Source: Halanaerobium saccharolyticum
Lineage (GTDB): Bacteria; Bacillota; Halanaerobiia; Halanaerobiales; Halanaerobiaceae
NCBI RefSeq assembly: GCF_003053565.1
Contig: NZ_QAXS01000017.1
Coordinates: 1-58,985 of the forward strand
Direction of reading: 5' to 3'
Length of the DNA stretch: 58,985 nt
The notes below the pieces were generated by a model. It saw only the letters and a list, made by a program, of their open reading frames with translations, had not been told where the DNA came from and did not search any database. The translations under genes were made by a program, and so were the position numbers. Numbering within the stretch: position 1 is the first letter of the stretch; each line of letters begins with the position of its first letter. Positions 27,067-35,302 of this stretch are shown here, in pieces.

Positions 27067-28512
27067 ATGAATAAATGTAACAATAATATTAATTTAAAAA
27101 GAGGAGTTAAAAGATACTATTTGCCAATAAACTTTAATTTAAATGTTAATTTTTTTGTATTAAACTCACATATTAAAACAATAAAGGAATTACCTAACAT
27201 AAAAAGTGAATCGGAAGGGTTAGATTATTTATCTAAAGATATAAAAAAATATATATTAATAGAAATTGAATCACCATTATATGAAATTGATTCAGTTATA
27301 GAAATATCTAGGTATGTCAGACCACGTTTGTTAATCATACTTAGTGTATTAAGTTTTTTAACAGAATATCCATTTACTTCATATGAAATTTTAAGTACAG
27401 AAGCTGAAAAATTATGTGAAGGAGATAGAGTTGCTGAAATTGAAAATGTTAAAGTAATGAATTTTGAATTTGATGGTAAAAATTTAAATAATGATGCTGA
27501 AATATTGTTAGAAAAAGTCTCTTCCAAAAATAAATCAACAAAAAGGCTAGTGTCATCATTATTAGATAGATGGAGAAAGGCCTTATATTTGTTAAAAGAA
27601 ACAGAAGAGAGAAGTTATTTACACGATGATGAAGCTTTATTGTCTTTTTTTCATATATTAGAGCTTCTTTCAACAGAGTATCAAAAACAATTGAAATTTG
27701 AGGTTAATAAAAAGATAGAAAAAGTGTTTAATGATATATTAGAAAATATGTTTAATTTATATGGTGATCATTTATTACAGGAAAAAAACAAAAATATAAA
27801 TTATTTTAATGATGCTTTATTGGGAAATAATTTATCTGTTTATACTAAAATATGTTATATGTTAGATAATCTTAATTTGCTAGATAAAAAGGTGCAAAAT
27901 TTAGTGAAGATATTAATCAAATCAAGAAATAAAGTTGCTCATGGACGACAAGTTTATCAAGATAAAGTTATATGGCCTTTACCTCCCTTTTTTCCTCTCA
28001 CTGATATTGATTTTTCATATATACAGGTTATAAAAACATTAACAGCTAGAACAATATCAATGGAACTTGGATTAGGCATTTGGGAAAATAGGTGGAATAA
28101 AATACATAATGAACTGTATTCTAGTGTTGAAGAAGTTCGTTCTTTCATAAAAAATAAAGATTATATGAAAATTTCTGAGGATGAATTTTTCCAAGAAGAT
28201 AATAAAGAAATATCTCTCGCAGCTATTACTGAATATTATATAAAAGGAAAATTAAATTACATTGATATAAAAAAATCATTAAATAATGTAATTAAAAAAA
28301 TCAATTTAAATAATCAAAATATAAATGAATTAGCGATTTTAACAATATTTTTTGCTGATGATAAAGATAATGAATTAGCAAGAAAATCAAAAAAAATTAT
28401 AAAGAAATGTAGTAAGGATATAAATTATAAAGAAATATTGATGTGGCTAGAATATGAAGGTTTAAAACCTAATTGGTTAAGAAAGTGGATAATGAATGGT
28501 AGTAAAATATGA
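27067..28512 (+). CDS. Cassette 3: HEPN-motif protein (Apea-like), putative RNase
   Basis: 481 aa, AT-rich, largely helical. The HEPN signature R-x4-H is seen in KSRNKVAHGRQ near residue 288, preceded by a helix ending VKILI, as in Apea-like and abortive-infection HEPN proteins. The N-terminal ~200 residues look like the extra domain often found before the Apea-like HEPN. HEPN proteins with this motif are usually metal-independent RNases used in defence or toxin roles (family knowledge). RBS TTGGAGG before ATG. Sole gene of its cassette; no antitoxin partner seen. Confidence 0.7.
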   Translation: MNKCNNNINLKRGVKRYYLPINFNLNVNFFVLNSHIKTIKELPNIKSESEGLDYLSKDIKKYILIEIESPLYEIDSVIEISRYVRPRLLIILSVLSFLTEYPFTSYEILSTEAEKLCEGDRVAEIENVKVMNFEFDGKNLNNDAEILLEKVSSKNKSTKRLVSSLLDRWRKALYLLKETEERSYLHDDEALLSFFHILELLSTEYQKQLKFEVNKKIEKVFNDILENMFNLYGDHLLQEKNKNINYFNDALLGNNLSVYTKICYMLDNLNLLDKKVQNLVKILIKSRNKVAHGRQVYQDKVIWPLPPFFPLTDIDFSYIQVIKTLTARTISMELGLGIWENRWNKIHNELYSSVEEVRSFIKNKDYMKISEDEFFQEDNKEISLAAITEYYIKGKLNYIDIKKSLNNVIKKINLNNQNINELAILTIFFADDKDNELARKSKKIIKKCSKDINYKEILMWLEYEGLKPNWLRKWIMNGSKI

Positions 28513-28520
28513 AATTCTAC

Positions 28521-28655
28521 GTCGTCTAACATGGGATTGGCGTCATGCCTTCTGTCATAAAGCTTGCAGATTACCCAATCATGGATACGAAAAAGCAAGC
28601 TTTACGCCAGTTCCTGCGGAATCAGGCACGAGCGCAAATCCCAGTAACGTTATGT
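28521..28655 (+). repeat. attC site 3 (family A)
   Basis: Left core GTCGTCTAAC complements the start of cassette 3 (GTTAGACGAC); right core GTTATGT. Same hairpin arms as site 1. Confidence 0.88.
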
Positions 28656-28978
28656 GCAATAATAATTGAACATCAGCAAATAAGAGAAAGAGATAAAAGA
28701 AGGGTTGGGGCATCGCTAACTGAGATGTATTAACTCCTGCAAATGAAGAGAATATTAACTGTTAGGTTTCTGTGGTTTTAACAATATACTTGGGCAATTA
28801 TAATTTACAAATTTTTTTACATATATCTGAAGGCAAATTAGTCACTGTTAGATCTTCACGCACTTCGTGAAGATTTAATATAGTACAGAATTTATGAACT
28901 TTTTTGCTGGTTAAGAGTTAATATCAGCATTTAGTAAGTTGAAGTAGTGAGTAACTTTTTACGCAGCAAATTATTACA
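28656..28978 (+). ncRNA. Cassette 4: ORF-less cassette, candidate structured RNA, subtype a copy 1
   Basis: No ORF with a start and ribosome binding site fills this 330-nt cassette. It is nearly identical over its length to cassette 6, with small indels that would break any shared frame. Shared core AGGGTTGGGGCATCGC at 28701-28716, flanked by a short stem, and a perfect 9-bp hairpin ATCTTCACG/CGTGAAGAT at 28852-28874. The core and the TTAACAAT..ACTTGGGC block also align with cassettes 5 and 10. Function unknown; no Rfam family recognised. Confidence 0.5.
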
Positions 28979-29164
28979 GCACATAACAAGAGCATTGACG
29001 CTACTGGGTATAAAATTTAACATTAAAACGTCCGTGCCCTTCGGGACATGGCTTTTGTCACATCTCTTGCAGCTGTTTAAGCTGAAAATGCAGAGGAAAG
29101 GCAAGAGATGCGCCAACCTTAAAGAGCAAGGACAGCCACGTCGTCAATTCTCAGGACGTTATCT
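28979..29164 (+). repeat. attC site 4 (family C, 186 nt)
   Basis: Left core GCACATAAC complements the start of cassette 4; right core GTTATCT. Longer than the other families, with an apical hairpin GTCCGTGCCC/GGGACATGGC near 29030-29052. Partner of site 6. Confidence 0.8.
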
Positions 29165-29459
29165 GACATTATAGCAAAAGTTACTGCAGCTAATAAGACC
29201 AAGAGAAAGGGTTTGGTTATCGCATGATGATATTTTTATACTCTCTCCGGGGTAGGGAAATAGAAACTGCCAGGTATTAACGAACCTGAGTGCATTAATG
29301 GAGAGCATGATCAATTTTATGATAGGTTACAGCATTATCTTCAAAACTTCCGACTGATGGTTAAGGTTTTTTGCGGGCAGACCGTTGCAAAAAAGTGGAT
29401 ATATGTCCGGAGTTTTGAAGATAAATGAGAAGTAATAGAGTCGATGTTGCTATAACAGA
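29165..29459 (+). ncRNA. Cassette 5: ORF-less cassette, candidate structured RNA, subtype b copy 1
   Basis: No convincing ORF on either strand. Begins CAGCTAATAAGA, then core AGGGTTTGGTTATCGC (29208-29223) closed by GAGAAAG/CTCTCTC, hairpin CAGGT/ACCTG with TTAACGA loop, and a long terminal hairpin (29337-29422) whose closing stem ATCTTCAAAACT/AGTTTTGAAGAT holds an inner TTTTTTGC/GCAAAAAA stem. Cassette 10 is the second copy; its closing stem GAGAAAG/CTTTCTC is better paired, a possible compensating change. Confidence 0.5.
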
Positions 29460-29588
29460 CAGATAACATGGGATTAGCGGCATGCCCTCTGGCACAAAGT
29501 TAGCACTTAAACAATTGTGGATATGATAGCTAACTTTGCGCCAGGTCTGTGGACACCGGGCACACCGCGAATCCCAGTATCGTTATAT
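29460..29588 (+). repeat. attC site 5 (family B)
   Basis: Left core CAGATAAC complements the start of cassette 5 (GTTATCTG); right core GTTATAT. Arms GGGATTAGCGGC/GCGAATCCC and AAAGTTAGC/GCTAACTTT. Partner of site 10. Confidence 0.85.
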
Positions 29589-29914
29589 GCAATAATAACT
29601 GAACATCGGCAAAGAAGAGAAAAAGATAAAAGGAGGGTTGGGGCATCGCTAACTGGCATGAACTAACTCCTGCAAATGAAGAAAATAGTAATTGATAGAT
29701 TTCTGTGGTTTTAACAATAGACCTGGGCGATTATAATTTACAAAATTATTTACATATATCAGAAGGTAAATTAGTCACTGTAATTTATCTTCACGCACTT
29801 CGTGAAGATTTAATATAGTACAGAATTCATGAACTTATCTGCTGGTTAAGGAAGAATAGTGATATTTCATTAAGTTGAAGCAGAGATAAACTTTTTACGC
29901 GGCAAGTTATTACA
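29589..29914 (+). ncRNA. Cassette 6: ORF-less cassette, candidate structured RNA, subtype a copy 2
   Basis: Second copy of the cassette 4 sequence, with scattered substitutions and indels. Core AGGGTTGGGGCATCGC at 29634-29649; the flanking stem is AGGAG/CTCCT here, fully paired. The 9-bp hairpin is at 29787-29809. It carries the same attC family as cassette 4, so whole cassettes were duplicated. Confidence 0.5.
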
Positions 29915-30097
29915 GCATATAACAGACCATTGGCGCTACTGGGTATAAAATTGAGCAGCAAGACATCCGTGCCCTTCGGGACATGGCTTTTGTCACATCT
30001 CTTGCAGCAGCTTAAGCTAAAAATGCGAATTAATGGCAAGAGATGTGCCAACCTAAAGAGCAGGACAGCCACGTCGCAAATGCTCGTAACGTTATAT
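29915..30097 (+). repeat. attC site 6 (family C)
   Basis: Left core GCATATAAC complements the start of cassette 6 (GTTATATGC); right core GTTATAT opens cassette 7. Same apical CCGTGCCC/GGGACATGG hairpin as site 4. Confidence 0.8.
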
Positions 30098-30150
30098 GAA
30101 ATGGTGCGCTGAAATAATAAATTAATATAATTAAAAGGGAGACAACCTAT

Positions 30151-30327
30151 ATGTTAAAAAAAAATAGTATTATAAGTTTTATGTTAGGAGTCTTAAGTTA
30201 TTTTGTGATATCTACAGTTTTAGAAAAGTTTGGTGTTGAAAGAGACTTTATTATTGAGTTTATTATAATTAGTATAATATTATTGAGTTATTTAGTAATA
30301 AAGTATAAAAAAAGTAATGATAAATAA
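30151..30327 (+). CDS. Cassette 7: small two-span membrane protein (58 aa)
   Basis: Too short to be obvious but well placed: AAAGGGAG precedes the ATG by ~9 nt and it is the only frame in its cassette. Two hydrophobic segments (IISFMLGVLSYFVIS and FIIEFIIISIILLSYLVI) joined by a short charged turn, with a basic C-terminus (KYKKSNDK). Resembles small toxins or holin-like proteins in size only; function unknown. The stretch from 30328 to 30455 holds nothing recognisable. Confidence 0.55.
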   Translation: MLKKNSIISFMLGVLSYFVISTVLEKFGVERDFIIEFIIISIILLSYLVIKYKKSNDK

Positions 30328-30455
30328 ATAAGTCTGTATTAGTATTGGTAAATAGAAGTTTATCCTATAGTAAGGTTATGAAATCAATTAAATAGAAATA
30401 AAAGAAATTCATAATAATTAAATTATGGTTTATAAACGTGGGATAGCGCTCCACA

Positions 30456-30569
30456 TCATATAACAATATATTGCCGACTCCGCTCCTACGTCACTTCGTC
30501 CAAATCCATCAGACCAAGATAGGAGCTATCTAAGGTCTGATGGACTTCGGCAATACGGTTACGTTATGT
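30456..30569 (+). repeat. attC site 7 (family D)
   Basis: Left core TCATATAAC complements the start of cassette 7; right core GTTATGT. Arms ATATTGCCG/CGGCAATA and CCATCAGACC/GGTCTGATGG. Partner of site 12. Confidence 0.85.
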
Positions 30570-30635
30570 GAAATATTAAAACTTAGATTATTAAAAACTT
30601 ATTTAAGGGAGTTTTATTAAGAGAGGGAAATAATA

Positions 30636-31103
30636 ATGAAAAACCAATTAATATTTGCCCCGAACAAACAATACAAAGTGGAGTTAGAATTAGTTGATAT
30701 GTATCAACCAAAACTCATGCCAAGCAAAGCAGATAATTTTATACCTTATTATAAAATATCAGTAAATCAAAAGAGGATTAGTAATAGATACTTTTCTAGT
30801 AATTATAAATGGTCTTTATGTTCAAGATATTTTATTATTGAAGAATGGTTTACAAATAATTCAAGTAATAATGAACTTATAAATGCTTTAGAAAATATAA
30901 TTGTAAAACTAACTATTTTTGATTTAAATAATAATATGAATGGGTTAGTTGCAACAAACAAAAATGGAAGAATAATACCGAAAGAAATAAACGAAAAACA
31001 AATAATATATATTAAAGATAATAAAGGACTTTATCGAGAATTGGAAGTAAATTTGGTCGATATTAATTGGAAGAAAGATAATGATTTAAAAGGTGAGTTT
31101 TAA
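30636..31103 (+). CDS. Cassette 8: hypothetical protein (155 aa)
   Basis: No family recognised. Soluble, beta-rich looking and tryptophan-containing (YKWSLCSRYFIIEEWF); a short motif VKLTIFDLNNN in the middle. No membrane segment or signal. GAGAGGGA precedes the ATG. Only gene in its cassette, so its expression depends on an internal or upstream cassette promoter. Confidence 0.65.
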   Translation: MKNQLIFAPNKQYKVELELVDMYQPKLMPSKADNFIPYYKISVNQKRISNRYFSSNYKWSLCSRYFIIEEWFTNNSSNNELINALENIIVKLTIFDLNNNMNGLVATNKNGRIIPKEINEKQIIYIKDNKGLYRELEVNLVDINWKKDNDLKGEF

Positions 31104-31107
31104 TACA

Positions 31108-31212
31108 TCACATAACATGGGATTTAAGATTCCACTACGTTCCATCCAAATTCATTCACCAAGCGCGTCGCGCTAAGGTTCATGAACTTCTTAAATCCCT
31201 GATACGTTATGT
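31108..31212 (+). repeat. attC site 8 (family E)
   Basis: Left core TCACATAAC complements the start of cassette 8; right core GTTATGT. Arms GGGATTTAAGA/TCTTAAATCCC and a TTCAT-containing stem with apical AGCGCG/CGCGCT. Shortest site in the array (105 nt). Confidence 0.85.
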
Positions 31213-31298
31213 GACATACTTCTTGATTAGCATCTGCCTTATATTAATTATACAAGTCTTCTATAATATTATATGAAAAAATTGAGAAAGGTGATAAT

Positions 31299-33056
31299 AT
31301 GATAATAAGTCAAGTGAAACTTAAAGGATTTAGAAATTTTAAAAATGAAACAATTAACTTCAATCAAAAATCTTTAATTATGGGAGCTAATGATGTTGGA
31401 AAATCAAATTTATTACATGCTTTGAGAATTTTGTTAGATAAAAGTTTTTCAGAAGTTGATATAGAACCAAAGGACAGCGATTTTTATGCTTATGAAGAAA
31501 CTAATGAATTGTCTATTTTAATAAAATTTGAAGAAGTTAAAGAAGAATGTGTTATCTCTAAGATGAAAGGTTATATAAGTGATAATGATATACTATACTT
31601 AAAATATAAGGCTACAAGAGACCCAGAAACAAACGCAAAAAGTTATGAGTTTTATGCTGGACATAAGGAAAATGAAATGGAAGAATTAAGAGAACGATTT
31701 TATCGTCGTTTTTTGCATTTGAAATATATTAGCAGTAATAGAGATTTATTTTCATATATTAGCAGAGAAAAAAAATATCTACTACAAGAAGCTAAAGAAA
31801 AAAGAGTAGAATCAGAAATAAGTCAAGATAATAGAAAATTAAATGAGATAGAAGGCAGCCTTGATCAAGTTAATAACCAAGTTACAAATTTATCTTTTAT
31901 TAAAAAAGCTACTACTAGTATAAATGAAGAACTAGAGGATTTAGCTTTTCATCATGAAAATCAACAAATTATATTTGATGTTGGAGCTTCCAATGTATCT
32001 CATTTTGTAGATAATATTAAATTATCTTCTAAAGCTAATGGGAAAAGTCTGACAATTGGTGGAGATGGTCGTAATAATCAAATATTTTTAGCATTATGGG
32101 CAGCTAAAAATGAGATAAAAGAATCTAATCCTCTTGAAGTTGTAATTTATTGTATTGAAGAACCTGAAGCTCATCTCCATCCTCACCAGCAAAGAAAATT
32201 AGCTAGATATCTTTATAATACTTTGAATGGACAAGTTATAATAACTACACATTCACCACAGATTACTTCTGAATTTTCTCCTAATTCAATAATAAGATTA
32301 TATGAAGATAATTTAAAGACTATGGCTGCAAATAAAGGATGTGGAAGAAAAATAAATGAAGCATTTGAGGAATTCGGTCATAGAATGAGTATTATACCAG
32401 CTGAAGCATTTTTTGCAGATTTAGTTTTTTTAGTAGAAGGAAAATCAGAAGTTATATTTTATAAAACGTTGGCAAAAGAATTAAATATAGACTTAGACCG
32501 TTTGAATATCAGTATATTAATGGTTGATGGAATAGGTTTTAAAAATTATATTAATATTTTAAATGCATTAAACATAGAATGGTTAGTTAGAACAGATAAC
32601 GATATTTTTAAAATCAAAAATAAAAATAGATATAGATTTGCCGGAATTAAAAGAGCATTAGGGATATACGATGATTTTTGTAAACAAGATGAAGTTATTG
32701 AGAGTTTAAAAGAAAAAGAAATAGAATTAATAAATTGTTTTAAGACTAAAAACCCACCTGATGAAAGTGTTGAATCGGCAACTAGATTTATTGATCAACT
32801 AAAAAAATATGAAATATTTTTAGCAGAAACTGATTTAGAAAATGATTTGTTAGTCAGTGAAATAAAAGATGAAATAATGGATTTCTTAGAAACTAGTGAT
32901 GTAACTGATGCATTGAAAAAAATGCAAGATAAAAAAGCAACTTTTATGTTTGATTTCTTGTTAAGAAATAGCGATTGTTTATCAAAATTAGAAAATAATG
33001 ATATTGCCAAACCATTATACTGTTCTAAGAAAATTATTAAAGGTGAATTAAAATGA
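31299..33056 (+). CDS. gajA: Cassette 9: Gabija GajA-like OLD family ATP-dependent endonuclease
   Basis: Class 2 OLD nuclease: ABC-type ATPase plus TOPRIM nuclease. Walker A GANDVGKSN near residues 29-37, ABC Walker B YCIEEPEAHLHPHQ near 286-298 and H-loop TTHSPQ, then the TOPRIM metal site LVEGKSE near 378 and the RTDND acidic pair near 432. GajA nicks DNA at specific sites when NTP levels fall during phage infection (established for Bacillus cereus GajA). 585 aa against ~578 aa for the type protein. AGAAAGGTG precedes the ATG. Overlaps the helicase gene by 4 nt (ATGA), the standard two-gene Gabija layout. Confidence 0.9.
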   Translation: MIISQVKLKGFRNFKNETINFNQKSLIMGANDVGKSNLLHALRILLDKSFSEVDIEPKDSDFYAYEETNELSILIKFEEVKEECVISKMKGYISDNDILYLKYKATRDPETNAKSYEFYAGHKENEMEELRERFYRRFLHLKYISSNRDLFSYISREKKYLLQEAKEKRVESEISQDNRKLNEIEGSLDQVNNQVTNLSFIKKATTSINEELEDLAFHHENQQIIFDVGASNVSHFVDNIKLSSKANGKSLTIGGDGRNNQIFLALWAAKNEIKESNPLEVVIYCIEEPEAHLHPHQQRKLARYLYNTLNGQVIITTHSPQITSEFSPNSIIRLYEDNLKTMAANKGCGRKINEAFEEFGHRMSIIPAEAFFADLVFLVEGKSEVIFYKTLAKELNIDLDRLNISILMVDGIGFKNYINILNALNIEWLVRTDNDIFKIKNKNRYRFAGIKRALGIYDDFCKQDEVIESLKEKEIELINCFKTKNPPDESVESATRFIDQLKKYEIFLAETDLENDLLVSEIKDEIMDFLETSDVTDALKKMQDKKATFMFDFLLRNSDCLSKLENNDIAKPLYCSKKIIKGELK

Positions 33057-34678
33057 TTACTCCTACTAAACAACAAAAAGAAATAATAAATGAAAAAAAT
33101 AATATAGTTGTAATTGCAAAACCCGGAAGTGGAAAAACTTATGTTCTATCAAAAAAAATACGTAAAATTCTTCCTGAAGGTTTAGATTATAAAGGTGTTA
33201 TTGCAATATCTTACACTAATAAAGCAAGTGATGAATTAAAAAACAGATGTTTAAAAGATGGTTTGGATAAGAAAGCTTCTTTTTTTGGAACAATACATAA
33301 TTTTTTACTTGTTGAAATTATTATACCTTTTGGAAAACAAATTTTTGGACTTCCTAATTCGGAAATAAAAGTAGATAAACAACTAGATGAATTATATTGG
33401 ATAACAGACTTAAATTATAAGGATTTGACAAAAGATAAAATAGATTGTTTAAAAAATTTATTTATTGAAGGTTTAATTGGGCTGGAAAGTATAGGTTTGC
33501 TAGCTTTGTATATTTATGATAATTCACTTGCTTGTCGAAACTATTTAAAAGCTAGGTATACTCATATTATTATCGATGAATATCAAGATTCTAGTCTTGA
33601 GCAACACCTTATGTTTCTTAGATTGAAAGACTTAGGTTTAAAAGCTATTGCGGTTGGAGATATAGATCAATCTATTTATGCTTATTCTGGTAAAAAATCT
33701 AAATATCTAGAATCTTTAGCTAGTGAGGAGGGGGGTAATGATGACTTTGAGTTCTATCCATTAACAGTAAATCATCGTTGTCATCCTTCAATAGTTAATT
33801 ATTCTGCTCGTTTATTAAATAAGAAAGCAAAATTAATAACTTGTGAAGATGTAAGAGTGTTTGACAAAAAAATAATTGGATTAGAATCTAATATAGCTGA
33901 CTGGTTGAGTGTAGCAATTCCTTATTTTTCTAAAAAATTTGATATAGATAATAATAAGAAATTTGCAGTTTTAGTTAGAAGTAATAGAACGGGGAAAATA
34001 ATAGATAATTCATTAGTTTTAGAACATAAATTTTTTACTACTACAGATCTGGATAAAGATATAAATCGATGGTCAATAATTTTTAGAAGATTATTATATG
34101 TTTTATTTGATGATAGTAAAACAAAAATAGGAATGCTTGAAGATTTTATTGATTTTACAAAACAAAAAAATAAATTACAAAAGTTAATTGATCTAATGAA
34201 AAAATTAGAAGAATTAGTTTCTGATATTAGCAGTAATTTTAAATTTTTAGTAGATTATTTTATAAAAATTGCTGAAATTATTTATCCGAATAATAAGTGT
34301 GAAAAATCAATTAGTCTTATAAAAGAAACTTTAAAAGACCCTAAATCATTAGATGTTTTTAAACCAGCTAAGGAAAGTGAAGTTCAGATTATGACTATAC
34401 ACAAATCTAAAGGGTTGGAATTTGATGTCGTGTTTCATTTAGACTTATATGAATGGATTTTACCATCAAAAAGAATCAAAAAAGGGGAAAAGTATTATCC
34501 TAATCCTAAACAGGATATTAATTTACATTATGTTGGAATAACTCGTGCACGAAAAGCTTCTATACTATGTACAAGTACTAAAAGACATAATTATAAAAAT
34601 GATATTAAAAACGGTAATCCATCTGAGTTTTTTAAATATAACAAATTGTATGAACTAAGAAATACTGTAGATATTTAA
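33053..34678 (+). CDS. gajB: Cassette 9: Gabija GajB-like UvrD/PcrA superfamily helicase
   Basis: SF1A helicase partner of GajA. Walker A AKPGSGKT near residues 22-29, SYTNKASDEL, motif II DEYQDSS near 176, GDIDQSIYAYSG, HRCHP, the MTIHKSKGLEFDVVF block near 448 and YVGITRARK near 497. GajB of B. cereus senses DNA ends and hydrolyses nucleotides to activate GajA (family knowledge). 541 aa, somewhat longer than the ~494 aa type protein. Start ATG overlaps the GajA stop, so translation is coupled. The two genes share one cassette. Confidence 0.9.
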   Translation: MITPTKQQKEIINEKNNIVVIAKPGSGKTYVLSKKIRKILPEGLDYKGVIAISYTNKASDELKNRCLKDGLDKKASFFGTIHNFLLVEIIIPFGKQIFGLPNSEIKVDKQLDELYWITDLNYKDLTKDKIDCLKNLFIEGLIGLESIGLLALYIYDNSLACRNYLKARYTHIIIDEYQDSSLEQHLMFLRLKDLGLKAIAVGDIDQSIYAYSGKKSKYLESLASEEGGNDDFEFYPLTVNHRCHPSIVNYSARLLNKKAKLITCEDVRVFDKKIIGLESNIADWLSVAIPYFSKKFDIDNNKKFAVLVRSNRTGKIIDNSLVLEHKFFTTTDLDKDINRWSIIFRRLLYVLFDDSKTKIGMLEDFIDFTKQKNKLQKLIDLMKKLEELVSDISSNFKFLVDYFIKIAEIIYPNNKCEKSISLIKETLKDPKSLDVFKPAKESEVQIMTIHKSKGLEFDVVFHLDLYEWILPSKRIKKGEKYYPNPKQDINLHYVGITRARKASILCTSTKRHNYKNDIKNGNPSEFFKYNKLYELRNTVDI

Positions 34679-34707
34679 AATACAATATATTTTTAGAAAC
34701 GAAGTAC

Positions 34708-34841
34708 GTCACATAACATGGGATTGGCGCCATGCCTTCTGTCATAAAGCTTGCAATATTAGATAGCAACAAATATTAAAGCAAGCTTTACGCCAGTTCC
34801 TGCGGAACCAGGCACGAGCGCAAATCCCAGGAACGTTATCT
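34708..34841 (+). repeat. attC site 9 (family A)
   Basis: Left core GTCACATAAC complements the start of cassette 9 (GTTATGTGAC); right core GTTATCT. Same arms as sites 1-3 with a different loop. Confidence 0.88.
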
Positions 34842-35134
34842 GACATTATGACAATGTCACTGCAGCTAATAAGACCGAGAGAAAGGGTTTGGTCATCGCT
34901 GGATGAAGTGATTATACTTTCTCCGGGGAAAGTAAATAGAAACTGCAGGGTATTAACGAACCTGGGTGCGTAAATGGAGAACATGATCAATTTTATGATA
35001 GGTTACAGCATCATCTTCAAAACTTCCGACTAATGGTTAAGTTTTTTGCGGGAAGACCGTTGCAAAAAAGAGGATAGAGGTTCGGAGTTTTGAAGATAAA
35101 TGAGAAGTAATAGAGTCGATATTGTCATAACAGA
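34842..35134 (+). ncRNA. Cassette 10: ORF-less cassette, candidate structured RNA, subtype b copy 2
   Basis: Second copy of the cassette 5 sequence 5.7 kb downstream. Core AGGGTTTGGTCATCGC at 34884-34899 between GAGAAAG and CTTTCTC, the CAGGGT/ACCTG hairpin with TTAACGA, and the long hairpin closed by ATCTTCAAAACT/AGTTTTGAAGAT. A minus-strand frame is open in both copies but has many replacement differences and no ribosome binding site. Confidence 0.5.
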
Positions 35135-35263
35135 CAGATAACATGGGATTAACGGCATGCCCTCTGGCAAAAAGTTAGCACTTGACCAATTGCGGATATG
35201 ATTGCTAACTTTTCACCAGGTCTGTTGACATCGGGCACACCGCGAATCCCAGTATCGTTATGC
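35135..35263 (+). repeat. attC site 10 (family B)
   Basis: Left core CAGATAAC complements the start of cassette 10; right core GTTATGC opens cassette 11. Near-copy of site 5. Confidence 0.85.
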
Positions 35264-35302
35264 GAAATACAAACAAAACTACAGTTAAGTGAGGGATACT
35301 TA

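Noticed and set aside
28545-30112. Short ORFs at 28545-28733, 28947-29174 and 29930-30112 as genes
   Set aside because: They run through attC sites, lack ribosome binding sites, and owe their openness to the repeated GC-richer arms.
34742-34990. Minus-strand 82-codon frame over attC site 9 and cassette 10
   Set aside because: A corresponding frame is open in cassette 5 too, but the two differ by many amino-acid replacements and neither has a start signal; the similarity follows from the duplicated DNA.
28656-35134. Group IIC-attC introns or retrons as explanation of the ORF-less cassettes
   Set aside because: No reverse transcriptase, no domain V hairpin and no msr/msd inverted repeat arrangement is seen, and the elements lie in the cassette body rather than inside attC.
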